64,000 nt of DNA from an uncultured Pseudomonadales bacterium (GTDB taxonomy: Bacteria > Pseudomonadota > Gammaproteobacteria > Pseudomonadales > Pseudohongiellaceae), in the NCBI GenBank assembly GCA_943789485.1, contig CALSUH010000005.1, positions 248,001-312,000 of the forward strand, given 5' to 3'. The translations under genes and the position numbers were made by a program. Shown in pieces: positions 1-10,166 of this stretch. Positions within the stretch are counted from its first letter, which is position 1; each line of letters begins with the position of its first letter. Below the pieces are notes generated by a model. That model made no database searches and was not told the DNA's origin. It was given only the letters and a program-made list of their open reading frames with translations.

Positions 1-438
1 TTTCTTCCTGAAGCCAAACTAAACCTGCATGGCTTGGAGAAGTCCTTCGGGTTTAGTCGCGACTTCTTTCATTCTGGTGAATACCGTGCGCTTACTGATC
101 TCGGGCAAACTCTGGAAGGCCTTATCGAAACGGGGGCCTACGTTAAGCGCGGTGAGAAGATAGAACAAATCTCCTCATTCGCCGAAGCTATAGAATGGCT
201 CACCAATGATGCTATGAAGGGCCATTATTTACAGCGCTATAAGGGTTTAGGGGAAATGAACCCAGATCAACTCTGGGATACCACGATGAACCCAGAAACC
301 AGAAGAATGCTGCAGGTAACTATCGAAGATGCGATCGGAGCCGATCAACTATTCAATACTTTAATGGGCGATCAAGTAGAACCACGCCGCGAATTTATCG
401 AAGATAATGCGTTAGCAGCTGAAAATTTAGATATTTAG
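1..438 (+). CDS. gyrB: DNA gyrase subunit B, C-terminal part
   Basis: The reading frame is open from the first base, so the gene is cut by the window edge and only about 145 C-terminal residues are present. GyrB is the ATPase subunit of DNA gyrase, which introduces negative supercoils. The visible part is the end of the TOPRIM region and the tail, with the family motifs [15 protein letters not shown] and [12 protein letters not shown] followed by a short normal tail and a TAG stop. In Pseudomonas and relatives gyrB follows dnaA-dnaN-recF, so the chromosome origin probably lies just to the left (inference). The downstream gene is convergent. Confidence 0.97.
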   Translation, partial: FLPEAKLNLHGLEKSFGFSRDFFHSGEYRALTDLGQTLEGLIETGAYVKRGEKIEQISSFAEAIEWLTNDAMKGHYLQRYKGLGEMNPDQLWDTTMNPETRRMLQVTIEDAIGADQLFNTLMGDQVEPRREFIEDNALAAENLDI

Positions 439-493
439 AACCTTTTAACTAGAAAAATGCGCAAAACGAACTTAGTTAGTACCAGAGTGAGTG

Positions 494-1216
494 CTAGCCA
501 AGTTCATTTACTTTTTTGCGTATCCAGTCTTCGACATCGGCGGTAATTTCGCTGGCGTCTCGCTCACCCAGTTCTATTTTCTCTCCAATAACAACAGTTA
601 CTAAGCCGGGCTTTTTGGTAAATTCATGAGCTGGCCAGCAGTATCCGGCATTGTGAGCTATAGGGATAATGTCTGTATTTGCCGCAATGGCAAGTTTTGC
701 ACCGCCACGAGAGAATCTTTTCACGCAGCCGTATTTGGAACGGCTACCCTCAGGGAAAATTATAACTGAGTTACCATTGTGAATTCGATCGACACCCTGT
801 ACTAGCAATGAACGACCAGCCTCTCGTGGTTTGCTCCTATCAATAGCTATAGGTTTTAGTAGGCGCATAGACCATCCCCAAAAAGGTATATGAGTTAACT
901 CTTTTTTTAAAATCGGGGAGACAGGAAAGATGAGTTTATAGAAAAGAATCGTTTCCCAACTACTTTGATGATTAGCCAAAATAATGGCTGGCCTCTTAGG
1001 TAAGTTTGCCAGGCCATGAACCACGTACTTCACTCCGCAGCATAGTCGCAACCACCCCAAAGCAAAACCACACCAAAGCCCGGCAAAAACATGTCGCCCT
1101 TTAGGCGGCAAGATGGGGAATAAAAGAATGAAGAAAATACATATAATAACTGTGCCGGTATAGTAGCCAATATAAAAGACTAAAGACCGTGCGCCTAAAA
1201 AGAATCTAGTTATCAT
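494..1216 (-). CDS. plsC: 1-acyl-glycerol-3-phosphate acyltransferase (PlsC/LPLAT family)
   Basis: Membrane acyltransferase of the AGPAT family, expected to acylate lysophosphatidic acid or a related lysolipid. An N-terminal hydrophobic segment (residues about 12-35) precedes the catalytic block NHQSSWE (about 82-88), an H-x4-E variant of the usual H-x4-D. The second conserved block is FPEGSRS. I prefer the ATG at 1216, giving 240 residues; an upstream in-frame ATG at 1279 would overlap gmhB by far more. The chosen start overlaps the gmhB stop by 11 bp, so the pair is translationally linked. The gene lies between gyrB and gmhB, as its counterpart does in Pseudomonas. Confidence 0.9.
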   Translation of the reverse strand: MITRFFLGARSLVFYIGYYTGTVIICIFFILLFPILPPKGRHVFAGLWCGFALGWLRLCCGVKYVVHGLANLPKRPAIILANHQSSWETILFYKLIFPVSPILKKELTHIPFWGWSMRLLKPIAIDRSKPREAGRSLLVQGVDRIHNGNSVIIFPEGSRSKYGCVKRFSRGGAKLAIAANTDIIPIAHNAGYCWPAHEFTKKPGLVTVVIGEKIELGERDASEITADVEDWIRKKVNELG

Positions 1217-1760
1217 CGCAAAATCCAAGAATGTAAGAAACAGCATTGGATAAATCATCAAGAGTGGGTACAGACACATCGTTTGAATCAGAAAGGATTT
1301 GTTCGGTTATTAAACCCTTGCCGGTGCGAACCAGGATGGGTTTACAATCGAATGCGCGAGCAACTTGAATATCTTTTAGGCTATCACCAACGAAATAGCA
1401 GCCTTGAAGTTTGCAAGCGAATTCATTTTCAATTTGCTGAAGCAGACCGGTTCTTGGTTTCCTACAAGAGCAGCCTTCATCCGGGTGATGAGGGCAATAG
1501 AAGATGCCGTCGATGACACCCCCAGCCTTCTCTACCATAGAACACAACAAATGATGCATAGCGGATAGTTGATCGTAGTCGAAATATTTCCGAGAAAGGC
1601 CAGACTGGTTAGTTGCAACTACGACTTTGAAACCGGCCGAGCTCAATCGTGCGATGGCAGTGATGCTATCGGCGATAGGAATGAACTCTTTCGCTGATTT
1701 AATATAGTCGTCGGAGTCCTGATTGATCACACCATCTCGATCTAGCACTATAATCTTCAT
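1206..1760 (-). CDS. gmhB: D-glycero-beta-D-manno-heptose-1,7-bisphosphate 7-phosphatase
   Basis: HAD-superfamily phosphatase that removes the 7-phosphate from heptose bisphosphate in ADP-heptose synthesis for the LPS inner core. The HAD nucleophile motif DRDGVIN is at residues 7-13 (D7 and D9). The GmhB zinc-binding loop, CPHHPDEGCSCRKP, spans residues 89-102 with ligands C89, H91, C97 and C99. The 184-residue length is normal for the family. It lies between glyS and plsC, transcribed with them, in the order also found next to Pseudomonas gyrB. Confidence 0.95.
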   Translation of the reverse strand: MKIIVLDRDGVINQDSDDYIKSAKEFIPIADSITAIARLSSAGFKVVVATNQSGLSRKYFDYDQLSAMHHLLCSMVEKAGGVIDGIFYCPHHPDEGCSCRKPRTGLLQQIENEFACKLQGCYFVGDSLKDIQVARAFDCKPILVRTGKGLITEQILSDSNDVSVPTLDDLSNAVSYILGFCDDN

Positions 1761-1785
1761 GGTCGCTCACTTTGACTCAACAGCG

Positions 1786-3864
1786 CTAAGAGGTGTGCAA
1801 GAAAGAGATATCCGCTACTTTAAGAAAAATATTGCGTAGTCGCTGCAATAGTGCGATACGGTTATTTTGCACAGACTTGTCGTTGCACATAACAAGCACG
1901 TTATCGAAAAAACCGTCTACGGAATCTTTGAGTTCGGCCAGCTCCGCAAGTCCAGATGTATAGTTGCCAGAGTTGAACAAAGGAGCTGTTCGTAATTCTT
2001 TATCGCGCAGTTGTTGAAAAAGTATTTTTTCCGCGTCGTCAATCAGCAGTGCTTCGCTAACCTCTGTCGATAGAGAAGCGGCATCTACTTTAACTAATAG
2101 ATTTGAGACTCGCTTATTCGCAGCGGCTAGTGCAGCTGACTCGGTAAGCTGCTCGAAGCTAGACACAGCTTGTATTCGTTTAGCGAAATCATGGGGCTTG
2201 CGTGGCTTGATTTCCATAACAGACTGGAAAACATTACTAGGTATACCCTCATCTGAATACCAGCTCCTAAACCTTTCCAGCATAAAGTCGAAAACCTTTT
2301 CGGCAGTTTTGGATTCTGATTCAAGTGATCCAAACTCACTCAGCGACGCCTCTATGCAGGCAAGGAGGTCTAAATCCAATTGGTTCTCTACCATAATACG
2401 CAATATGCCAATAGCAGAGCGTCGAAGAGCGAATGGGTCTTTAGAGCCGGTAGGCGGTTGGCCGATGGCAAATAAGCCAACAATCGAATCGAGCTTATCG
2501 GCAATCGCTAATAGGCTACCTAAAGGAGTCGATGGGAGATCGTCACCCGCATATTTAGGCAGATACTGTTCGCAAATAGCCGTGATTACTGGCTCAGGCT
2601 CACCATCGTTGGCCGCATAATAAGAACCCATTAGACCCTGCAGGTCAGCAAATTCGCCAACCATATTCGTAACCAAATCACACTTAGAGAGCATGGCGGC
2701 CCTCTCACTTTGCGCTTCGTTCTCGCCTGTCTGTGCTGCTATAAATTTGGCTAGATTTGCGACTCTTAAACTGCGATCGAAAACCGTTCCTAGCTTTTCC
2801 TGAAACACGACTTTCTTCAGTTGATCCAAACGATCTTCCAAGGTTTTTTGCTTATCAGTCTCATAGAAAAACTTCGCATCGGCGAGGCGTGGCCGGATTA
2901 CTCTTTCGTTGCCTTTGATGACTTGCGAAGGATCATTGCTACGGATATTGCTCACGGTCACGAAATACGGCAGTAGCTCCTCGTTCGCGTTCACTAGATA
3001 GAAGCATTTCTGATGAGATTTCATCGCTAGAATCAGGGCCTGCGATGGTACCTCCAAAAACAATTCATCGAACTGGCCTGTTAAGGCTACTGGGTATTCG
3101 ACGAGGCCCGTTACCTCTTCGAGAAGTAATTCATCAACTACAGTATTGGCATTAAGCTTCTCACCCTCTGTAAGAATGCTCTTTCTAATTAGCTCTCTAC
3201 GTTTAGCAAAATCGGCCACAACATTACCAGGCTCTAGCATAAGTGCTTCGTAGTCAATTGGTTTGCCGATACGAATCTTGTCGGGGTGGTGGAAGCGATG
3301 GCCAAAGCTGTCAGCTCCAGACGTCACTCCCATAATAGTAGATGGGACGACTTCTTCACCGAACAACATTACCAGCCAATGGACTGGTCGCACAAACTCG
3401 TTTCTCGAGGCACCCCATCGCATTCTTTTTGGAATAGGAAGCTTGGCGAGAGCGGCATCAACGATTGCAGGCAATAGCTCATTAGTAGACTTACCAGGTA
3501 GTGTGGATGAAAAGCTAAGTTTCTCTACACCGTCTTTAGGAGCACGGCCTAAGTCGGCAACGAGCACACCGCAAGATTTGGCGAATCCATCAGCGGCCCG
3601 CGTGGGATTGCCATGGGTATCGAACGCGGCCTTAACGGCGGGGCCAAATTTCTGGGTAGTTCTGTCGGCCTGTTTCTCATCCAATGCACAGACCAGAACG
3701 GCTAATCTGCGCGGGGTAGCGAAGGACTTGACCTCACCGTGAGCTAGAGACTCCTTCTTGAGACCCTCTATTATTCCCGTCTGAAATGATTTTGACAGCT
3801 TCAGTAGAGCCTTTGGCGGTAATTCCTCTGTGCCCAATTCCACTAAAAAATCTTCTTTCAACAT
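1786..3864 (-). CDS. glyS: Glycyl-tRNA synthetase beta subunit
   Basis: Beta chain (692 residues) of the heterotetrameric bacterial glycine-tRNA ligase, which recognises tRNA-Gly. The N-terminus starts with the family motif ELGTEELPPKAL, and the sequence is collinear with GlyS throughout, including SHQKCFYL and the HD-like central region. It follows glyQ with a 2-bp gap, so the two subunits are made from one message. The start ATG at 3864 is the only sensible one. Confidence 0.97.
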   Translation of the reverse strand: MLKEDFLVELGTEELPPKALLKLSKSFQTGIIEGLKKESLAHGEVKSFATPRRLAVLVCALDEKQADRTTQKFGPAVKAAFDTHGNPTRAADGFAKSCGVLVADLGRAPKDGVEKLSFSSTLPGKSTNELLPAIVDAALAKLPIPKRMRWGASRNEFVRPVHWLVMLFGEEVVPSTIMGVTSGADSFGHRFHHPDKIRIGKPIDYEALMLEPGNVVADFAKRRELIRKSILTEGEKLNANTVVDELLLEEVTGLVEYPVALTGQFDELFLEVPSQALILAMKSHQKCFYLVNANEELLPYFVTVSNIRSNDPSQVIKGNERVIRPRLADAKFFYETDKQKTLEDRLDQLKKVVFQEKLGTVFDRSLRVANLAKFIAAQTGENEAQSERAAMLSKCDLVTNMVGEFADLQGLMGSYYAANDGEPEPVITAICEQYLPKYAGDDLPSTPLGSLLAIADKLDSIVGLFAIGQPPTGSKDPFALRRSAIGILRIMVENQLDLDLLACIEASLSEFGSLESESKTAEKVFDFMLERFRSWYSDEGIPSNVFQSVMEIKPRKPHDFAKRIQAVSSFEQLTESAALAAANKRVSNLLVKVDAASLSTEVSEALLIDDAEKILFQQLRDKELRTAPLFNSGNYTSGLAELAELKDSVDGFFDNVLVMCNDKSVQNNRIALLQRLRNIFLKVADISFLHTS

Positions 3865-3866
3865 GA

Positions 3867-4796
3867 CTATTTTTCCAAAAATTCCTTACGCAGCGCTTCG
3901 CTGGCTAGCGGGAAGCCGAGCTGTTTGCGACTTTCGTAATAGGCTTCTGCAACTGCTCGGGCAAGTGTTCGAACACGAAGGATGAAGCGCTGTCGCTCTG
4001 TCACCGAAATGCCATTTCTAGCATCGAGTAAATTGAAATAGTGCGAGGCCTTTAGTACTTGCTCATACGCTGGTAGTGCCAGTTGTTTATCTATGAGAGC
4101 CTCACATTGTCGCTCGCAATCATCGACATTTCGGAAAAGGGTATCGACATCGACATATTCAAAATTAAAGGCGGACATCTCTACTTCGTTCTGCCTAAAA
4201 ATATCACCATAGGTAACTACGCCATCGGGGCCGTTAGTCCATACAATGTCATAGATACTGTCGACGCCTTGAAGGTACATCGCGATTCGCTCGATGCCAT
4301 AGGTGATTTCACCACTCACTGGGTAACACTCCAACCCACCCACCTGCTGGAAGTAAGTGAATTGCGTTACCTCCATTCCATTTAGCCATACTTCCCAGCC
4401 CAACCCCCAGGCGCCGAGAGTTGGAGACTCCCAATTGTCTTCGACGAACCGAATATCGTGTATCGACATATCGATACCGAGAGCGCGCAATGAATCTAGG
4501 TAGAGTTCTTGGATGTTCTTTGGAGAGGGCTTCAGGAGCACCTGAAACTGGTAGTAATGCTGTAACCTGTTCGGATTCTCGCCATAACGACCGTCGGTAG
4601 GTCGACGACAGGGTTGAACGTAGGCAGTGTTCCAAGACTCGGGCCCAATGGCACGTAAAAAAGTAGCCGGATGGAACGTTCCTGCGCCGACTTCCATATC
4701 GAGTGGCTGCATGATAACGCAACCTTGATTAGCCCAAAACTGCTGCAAAGCAAAAATGAGTCCCTGAAAGGTGCTACTGTCTAAATTCTTGTTCAC
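3867..4796 (-). CDS. glyQ: Glycyl-tRNA synthetase alpha subunit
   Basis: Catalytic alpha chain (309 residues) of the alpha2-beta2 glycyl-tRNA synthetase, a class II enzyme that activates glycine. Recognisable blocks are [20 protein letters not shown] near the N-terminus, [14 protein letters not shown] and the C-terminal [14 protein letters not shown]. It is the first gene of the minus-strand run glyQ-glyS-gmhB-plsC. The roughly 200-bp spacer upstream separates it from the divergent acyltransferase gene and must hold its promoter. Confidence 0.97.
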   Translation of the reverse strand: MNKNLDSSTFQGLIFALQQFWANQGCVIMQPLDMEVGAGTFHPATFLRAIGPESWNTAYVQPCRRPTDGRYGENPNRLQHYYQFQVLLKPSPKNIQELYLDSLRALGIDMSIHDIRFVEDNWESPTLGAWGLGWEVWLNGMEVTQFTYFQQVGGLECYPVSGEITYGIERIAMYLQGVDSIYDIVWTNGPDGVVTYGDIFRQNEVEMSAFNFEYVDVDTLFRNVDDCERQCEALIDKQLALPAYEQVLKASHYFNLLDARNGISVTERQRFILRVRTLARAVAEAYYESRKQLGFPLASEALRKEFLEK

Positions 4797-5006
4797 GCGT
4801 TGGCCGATTTGCTTGGATAGATTTGAATGCGTTGTCTTGTTAAACGGCTATGAAGTCAGAGGCTTGCAATTATCCTCGATTATCCCGAACTAATCCACCT
4901 GCAGTCCAGATAAGGGGATAGTGGCTAAGATCTAGGCGATTGTTTCTGGACGAGAATTATGCTTCCATTTCCAGTTAATTTAATCGATCTACTTAAATGA
5001 GAAATC

Positions 5007-5894
5007 ATTATCGCCACACTTAAATATTATTTCTTTCTCTCGTTTCTATTCATAACGGCGAGGCTGCCACTGGGAATAATCCATGGGCTGGCCTCGATCT
5101 GGGGAGCAATGCTCTTTTATCTTCCCAATAGAGCGAAAAATACGACTTTGAAGAACTTAAAAGCCTGTTTTCCTAATTTATCTAACGAAGAAATCTCTCG
5201 CCTTGCGAAACAGAGCCTGACTAGCACAGCGAGCACGGCAATGGAGATGGGCAAGTCGTGGATGTTACCTATTGATAAGACCTATTCTCTCGTAACCCAG
5301 CTCGAAGGCCTTGAAGAACTCAAGCAGGCGGCGAGTGGTAAGCAAGGAATCATTTTACTGGCGCCCCACTTGAGTAACTGGGAAATTTTTGGCATGTACG
5401 CCTGTCAGAATATTGTATCAACCTTCATGTATCAGCCGCCGAAGTTACCCGCTTTAGATCGCCTGCTACAGCGCACTCGATCTCGAGGCGGCATGAAACT
5501 GGCACCGGCCGACCGAAAGGGAGTCTCATTGCTCCTCAAGGCCCTGCAGAGGGGGGAGATGGTCGGTGTTTTGCCTGATCAAGTACCTAATGACGAGGGT
5601 GGAGTGTTCGCTAATTTTTTTGGTAAACAGGCGTTAACAATGACATTGGTAAGTAAGCTTGTAGCGCGCTCGCAGGCTAGAGTGTTCTGTGGTTTTGTGG
5701 TGCGTCTACCAAAAAGCGGAGGGTTTAAATTAACTATCCGAGAAGCGGATAAATCGATCTACGATGAAGATCTCATCACATCTGTTTCTGGGCTCAATAA
5801 GTCAGTAGAAAACTGTGTCCTCACGGCTGTGGAGCAGTATCAGTGGGAATACAAACGATTTCGCAGGCAGTCGGACGGGGAAAAGTTTTACTAA
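5007..5894 (+). CDS. LpxL/HtrB-type lipid A acyltransferase, start codon not canonical
   Basis: Late acyltransferase of lipid A synthesis or a close paralogue. The H-x4-E catalytic motif is in APHLSNWE (about residues 119-126) and the family block GVLPDQVPNDEGG follows. The first ATG of the frame, at 5109, would remove the conserved N-terminal membrane helix, but the frame stays open upstream to 5001 and encodes a good one (FFLSFLFITARLPLGIIHG). No ATG, GTG or TTG lies in that extension. The best in-frame candidate is ATT at 5007; otherwise a one-base indel has cut off the ATG at 4997. The gene sits beside glyQ, where Pseudomonas also carries an acyltransferase of this type. Function is confident; the start is not. 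Confidence 0.8.
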   Translation: MIATLKYYFFLSFLFITARLPLGIIHGLASIWGAMLFYLPNRAKNTTLKNLKACFPNLSNEEISRLAKQSLTSTASTAMEMGKSWMLPIDKTYSLVTQLEGLEELKQAASGKQGIILLAPHLSNWEIFGMYACQNIVSTFMYQPPKLPALDRLLQRTRSRGGMKLAPADRKGVSLLLKALQRGEMVGVLPDQVPNDEGGVFANFFGKQALTMTLVSKLVARSQARVFCGFVVRLPKSGGFKLTIREADKSIYDEDLITSVSGLNKSVENCVLTAVEQYQWEYKRFRRQSDGEKFY

Positions 5895-5979
5895 TATTCT
5901 AAACATCAGGGGTTGCCCACGCGGGAGACGTGAATTAGTCAAATTGTTTGCAAGTAAATGAAAACGAGGTGAAAAGTAT

Positions 5980-7434
5980 CTATCTTTTCCAAAACATCGG
6001 AGTAAAAAGCACCAGCAATGTAAATATTTCCAGCCGGCCCAATAACATCGCAAAACACAATATCCATTTTGCTGCAGCAGGTAGTTGACCGTAAGTCACT
6101 GCAACTTCGGCGAGGCCGGGGCCGAGATTATTTATGCATGCGCCGACGGCACTGAAGGCTGTAACAATATCTAGACCTGTAGCAAGCAATGCTAGCAGCA
6201 TAATCAGGAACACCATTACATAGACTGCGAAGAAACCCCAGACAGATTCCACTATCCGATCCGAGACTCGCTGGCCTCCAAGCTTGATGGGTATAACGGC
6301 GCGGGGATGAATCAATCGTTGCACTTCCCGAAAACCTTGCTTAAAGATCAGCAGGATGCGTATAACCTTCATACCGCCGCCGGTAGAGCCGGCGCAGGCG
6401 CCTATGATGGCCGCATAGAGGAGTACATAGGGCAAAAATAGTGGCCACGAATTAAAGTCGGCCGTTGCGAACCCGGTAGTCGTTGCCATAGACACGACTT
6501 GAAAAACGCCCTTTATCAAAGCCTCGAATAGGCTCGAATACACTTCGGAAAAATAGAGCACTGCAACCGTAACGACCGAAACGGATCCAAGGATAAATGC
6601 GTAGAATTTAAATTCAGGATCAAGGCGGTAGTGACCAACCTTCCTTCTTTGCCAAGCAGTAAAGTGTAGAGCAAAATTCACGCCCGCTATGAACATGAAT
6701 ATGATGGCAATGATATCCACGGCGGGGTTGTCGAAATAACCGAGGCTAAGGTCATGAGTAGAGAAGCCGCCAATGGCCACGGTAGTGAAGCTATGACTAA
6801 TAGCATCGAAAAGATCCATGCCAACAATCCAGTACGCAAGCGCGCAAACAACCGTTAACGTGAGATAAATATACCAAAGCGCCTTTGCCGTTTCGGCAAG
6901 TCGAGGAACCAACTTATTATCTTTCACCGGCCCTGGGCTTTCGGCTCGGTAGAGTTGCATCCCACCAATACCAAGCATTGGCAGCAATGCCATGGCTAGG
7001 ACGATGATGCCCATTCCTCCCAGCCACTGAAGCTGCTGTCTATAGAATAGAACCGACTTGGGCAAGTCATCGAGACCGGAGATCACTGTAGCCCCGGTGG
7101 TGGTAAGCCCGGAAAGTGATTCGAACACCGCATCGGTTATGGACAATTCTACTGCAGAGGAGAAAATAAATGGCAAGGAGCCTGCGACACCTAGTACTGC
7201 CCAAAATAGAGTCACGACTAAAAACCCGTCTCGTGTACCTAACTCTGCATGGGATCTAACGGTTGCCAGCCACATCAAGAAACCAATGCTAAAAATAATA
7301 AGCATAGAATCCGTAAAAACGCTTGCCATGCCATCTGCATAAATATAGGAGACCACCAATGGCGGCAAATTGGCTAACGCGCTAAAGAGCATTAACAATA
7401 TACCTACTATTTTTACGATGATTGAGGCGTGCAT
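5980..7434 (-). CDS. trkH: Trk potassium uptake membrane protein TrkH
   Basis: Potassium-translocating subunit of the Trk system (484 residues, about ten membrane segments). It has the repeated selectivity-loop pattern of the family: SLSGLTTTGATVI, SFTTVAIGGFSTHDLSLG, VSMATTTGFATADF and VGACINNLGPGL. It lies 14 bp downstream of trkA on the same strand, giving a complete channel-plus-regulator operon. The 85-bp gap on its 3' side separates it from the convergent acyltransferase. Confidence 0.95.
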   Translation of the reverse strand: MHASIIVKIVGILLMLFSALANLPPLVVSYIYADGMASVFTDSMLIIFSIGFLMWLATVRSHAELGTRDGFLVVTLFWAVLGVAGSLPFIFSSAVELSITDAVFESLSGLTTTGATVISGLDDLPKSVLFYRQQLQWLGGMGIIVLAMALLPMLGIGGMQLYRAESPGPVKDNKLVPRLAETAKALWYIYLTLTVVCALAYWIVGMDLFDAISHSFTTVAIGGFSTHDLSLGYFDNPAVDIIAIIFMFIAGVNFALHFTAWQRRKVGHYRLDPEFKFYAFILGSVSVVTVAVLYFSEVYSSLFEALIKGVFQVVSMATTTGFATADFNSWPLFLPYVLLYAAIIGACAGSTGGGMKVIRILLIFKQGFREVQRLIHPRAVIPIKLGGQRVSDRIVESVWGFFAVYVMVFLIMLLALLATGLDIVTAFSAVGACINNLGPGLAEVAVTYGQLPAAAKWILCFAMLLGRLEIFTLLVLFTPMFWKR

Positions 7435-7448
7435 AATTTTCGTAGCTT

Positions 7449-8822
7449 TTAGAAGAAGCTGAAACCAACTTGGAACAACCGTTCCACTTCAGAAATACGT
7501 TTGCGGTCCACAAGAAACAATATTACGTGATCGTCAGGCTCGACGACGGTGTTGTCATGAGCGATGAGCACTTCATCGTTACGGACGATAGCTCCAATCG
7601 TTGTGCCTTCCGGAAGGTCAATATCTTCTATAGCTCTGCCCACTACTTTCGATGAAGCCTCATCACCATGAGCGATTGCTTCCATCGCCTCGGCGGCTCC
7701 TCTGCGTAGAGAATGCACATTTACCACATCGCCGCGTCTAACGTGGGCGAGCAGCTTTCCAATCGTCGCCTGTTGTGGAGAAATAGCAATATCTATTTCG
7801 CCGCCTTGGACGAGATCAACGTAGGCGGAATTGTTGATAAGCGCCATGACTTTCTTCGCGCCTAGCCTCTTTGCTAAAAGGGAGGACATGATATTCGCTT
7901 CGTCATCGTTAGTTAGCGCGAGAAATACATCGGTGTCAGAAATATTCTCTTCAATTAGAAGGTCGCGCTGTGATGCTTCGCCGTTTAGCACGATAGCATT
8001 ATTTAGTGTTTCCGAAATTAAAGAGCAGCGCTCTAAGCTTCTCTCAATAATTTTAACCTGATAGCGATCCTCAACACTCTCGGCTAGCCGCATGCCAATA
8101 TTGCCACCACCGGCGATCATCAACCTTTTATAGGGCTTGTCCATGCGTCGTAGTTCGCTCATGCATGCGCGAATGTCTTTTTGTGCTGCCACGAAAAAGA
8201 CCTCATCACCCGCCTCGATAACAGTTGAGCCCTCGGGAATAATCGGGCGGTCTTTGCGAAAAATCGCCGCCACGCGAGTGTCCACAGACGGCATGTGTTG
8301 GCGTAGTAAACGAATTTCTTGACCAACGAGCGGGCCGCCGTAGTATGCCTTCACCGCGACGAGTTGCACTTTACCGTCGGCAAAATCCAATACCTGAAGT
8401 GAGCCAGGCAGGTCTAACAAGCGCTCGATGTCACTAGAGACAATTAGCTCAGGACTAATAACAGTATCTACGGCGATACCATGCTGGCCGAAGAGCTTGT
8501 CTGAAACGAGATAGGAAGAGGAACGAATGCGGCAAATTTTCTTTGGAGTTTGGAACAGAGAGTAGGCCACGCGGCAGGCAACCATATTAATCTCGTCGCT
8601 TTCGGTTACCGCAATGATCATGTCGGCATCGTGGCCCCCTGCTTTCTCCAAGACATCAGGTAGAGAAGGGTGGCCGGCTACGGTGCCTATATCGATATGA
8701 TCCTTGAGTTCGCTGAGCTTTTCGGTGTCAGCATCGACAACCGTAATGTCATTGGCCTCATTTGCCAGAGTTTCGGCTAGAGCGCTGCCAACCTGGTTGG
8801 CGCCGAGGATAATTATCTTCAT
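7449..8822 (-). CDS. trkA: Trk potassium transport peripheral regulator TrkA
   Basis: Cytoplasmic NAD(H)-binding subunit (457 residues) that gates TrkH. It has two tandem RCK halves, each with an N-terminal Rossmann domain ([11 protein letters not shown] at the start and [13 protein letters not shown] near residue 235) and a C-terminal TrkA_C domain. Its place between rsmB and trkH, all on the minus strand, matches the rsmB-trkA order in other gammaproteobacteria. ATG at 8822 is well supported by the immediate beta-strand and nucleotide-binding motif. Confidence 0.96.
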   Translation of the reverse strand: MKIIILGANQVGSALAETLANEANDITVVDADTEKLSELKDHIDIGTVAGHPSLPDVLEKAGGHDADMIIAVTESDEINMVACRVAYSLFQTPKKICRIRSSSYLVSDKLFGQHGIAVDTVISPELIVSSDIERLLDLPGSLQVLDFADGKVQLVAVKAYYGGPLVGQEIRLLRQHMPSVDTRVAAIFRKDRPIIPEGSTVIEAGDEVFFVAAQKDIRACMSELRRMDKPYKRLMIAGGGNIGMRLAESVEDRYQVKIIERSLERCSLISETLNNAIVLNGEASQRDLLIEENISDTDVFLALTNDDEANIMSSLLAKRLGAKKVMALINNSAYVDLVQGGEIDIAISPQQATIGKLLAHVRRGDVVNVHSLRRGAAEAMEAIAHGDEASSKVVGRAIEDIDLPEGTTIGAIVRNDEVLIAHDNTVVEPDDHVILFLVDRKRISEVERLFQVGFSFF

Positions 8823-8863
8823 GATGGCCTTACATTATTGATCGAACAAATGAATCCAAAATC

Positions 8864-10165
8864 CTACACTGACTTTTTTCGTAACACTGCGTAGAAGAAG
8901 CCATCAGGGCCTGAGCTTGTCCCTGGCAGTAGTTGCCTACCGAAGGCACATTCTACTCCCCAATCGGCTGATATGGCTTCATATTTAGCGCTATCAGTAG
9001 AATCGAGAAAACGCTTAATAGCCTCTTCGTTCTCCTGCCGCAGGAGCGAGCAAGTGGTATACAGCAACAGGCCTCCAGGTCTGAGGCAAGTCCACAATTT
9101 ACTCAATAGAACCGATTGAACCTCTCCTACGGATTTGATTTGTTCAGGCTTTCTAAGTAATTTAATATCAGGGTGTCGGCGAATGACGCCAGTAGCTGAA
9201 CAGGGCGCATCGAGAAGAATGCGGTCGAATTGATTGCCATCCCACCATGTTTCTAATTCGCCGGCGTCTGCAGCCACCAAGTTTGACTCGAGCCCCAATC
9301 TCTCTAAATTCTCCCGTATTCGTTCGAGCTTTGACTCGCTTGTATCTATAGAGGTCAATTTAGTGTGTGAGTGTTCACTTTCAAGTATATGACAGCTCTT
9401 TCCTCCGGGAGCGGCACAGGCATCGAGTATCTGCTGAGCTGTCTCGAGCTGGAGCAGGCTAGGTACAAGTTGTGAAGCCTCATCCTGCACGCTTACCTTG
9501 CCTTCAGCGAACCCTGGTAAGTTGGTGACGGGGGCTGGTTTATCTAGATATACAGCAGAATTAGTCAAACCACCTGCTGTAGCTGTAATGCCGGCAGCCG
9601 CTAGCAATTCGAGGTATTGCTCGCGTGAATTTTTCGCAAGGTTAACCCGTAGGGTCATAGGAGGGCGCCGATTGCTGTTCTGAAATACAGATAACGCTTG
9701 CTTTGGCCATTGCTGGACAATTTCTGACTCTAACCAACTCGGAAACGCCTGATTTTCATTTGGCTGGCTGGCAGTCAACGCTTGCTCTAGCGCTTCTTTG
9801 TTACGCTGATAGCCGCGCAAGACGGCATTCACCAAACCTTTGGCCCATGGTTTTTTGAAGATCTGGGTCGCTGAAACAGACTCATTGATAACGGCATACT
9901 CAGCAACCTCTAGTTCTCTTAATTGATAGAGTGCACAAATCATCAAACATTTAATGTCTAAATCCTGCTTCTTCAGTGGCTTGTTGAGTAGTTGTCCGAG
10001 TAAGCACTCCAAGGCGAAATACCATCGGCAGCAACCGTAACTGCTCTCTTGGATCAGACCAAATTCTGCATGGTCTTTGTGATTGCCTAACAGGGTATTA
10101 AGTGAACCACGGTCCTTAAGCAGGGAGCAGAGTATTTTTGCAACTATGGCCCTGCTATTGCTCAT
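8864..10165 (-). CDS. rsmB: 16S rRNA (cytosine-967-C5)-methyltransferase RsmB
   Basis: SAM-dependent methyltransferase that modifies C967 of 16S rRNA. An N-terminal NusB-like RNA-binding domain (about residues 1-140) is followed by a Rossmann methyltransferase domain with DACAAPGGKSCH for SAM binding. The two catalytic cysteines are in DAPCSATGVIRRHPD and TTCSLL. I chose ATG at 10165, 1 bp after the fmt stop codon and giving 433 residues; the upstream start at 10198 would overlap fmt by 32 bp and add non-family sequence. It is part of the def-fmt-rsmB-trkA-trkH run. Confidence 0.95.
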   Translation of the reverse strand: MSNSRAIVAKILCSLLKDRGSLNTLLGNHKDHAEFGLIQESSYGCCRWYFALECLLGQLLNKPLKKQDLDIKCLMICALYQLRELEVAEYAVINESVSATQIFKKPWAKGLVNAVLRGYQRNKEALEQALTASQPNENQAFPSWLESEIVQQWPKQALSVFQNSNRRPPMTLRVNLAKNSREQYLELLAAAGITATAGGLTNSAVYLDKPAPVTNLPGFAEGKVSVQDEASQLVPSLLQLETAQQILDACAAPGGKSCHILESEHSHTKLTSIDTSESKLERIRENLERLGLESNLVAADAGELETWWDGNQFDRILLDAPCSATGVIRRHPDIKLLRKPEQIKSVGEVQSVLLSKLWTCLRPGGLLLYTTCSLLRQENEEAIKRFLDSTDSAKYEAISADWGVECAFGRQLLPGTSSGPDGFFYAVLRKKSV

Positions 10166-10166
10166 T

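Noticed and set aside
3263..3742. Long plus-strand frame inside glyS, and similar frames at 2198-2620, 30044-30373 and 38661-38996
   Set aside because: Antisense shadows of clearly identified genes, without family features.
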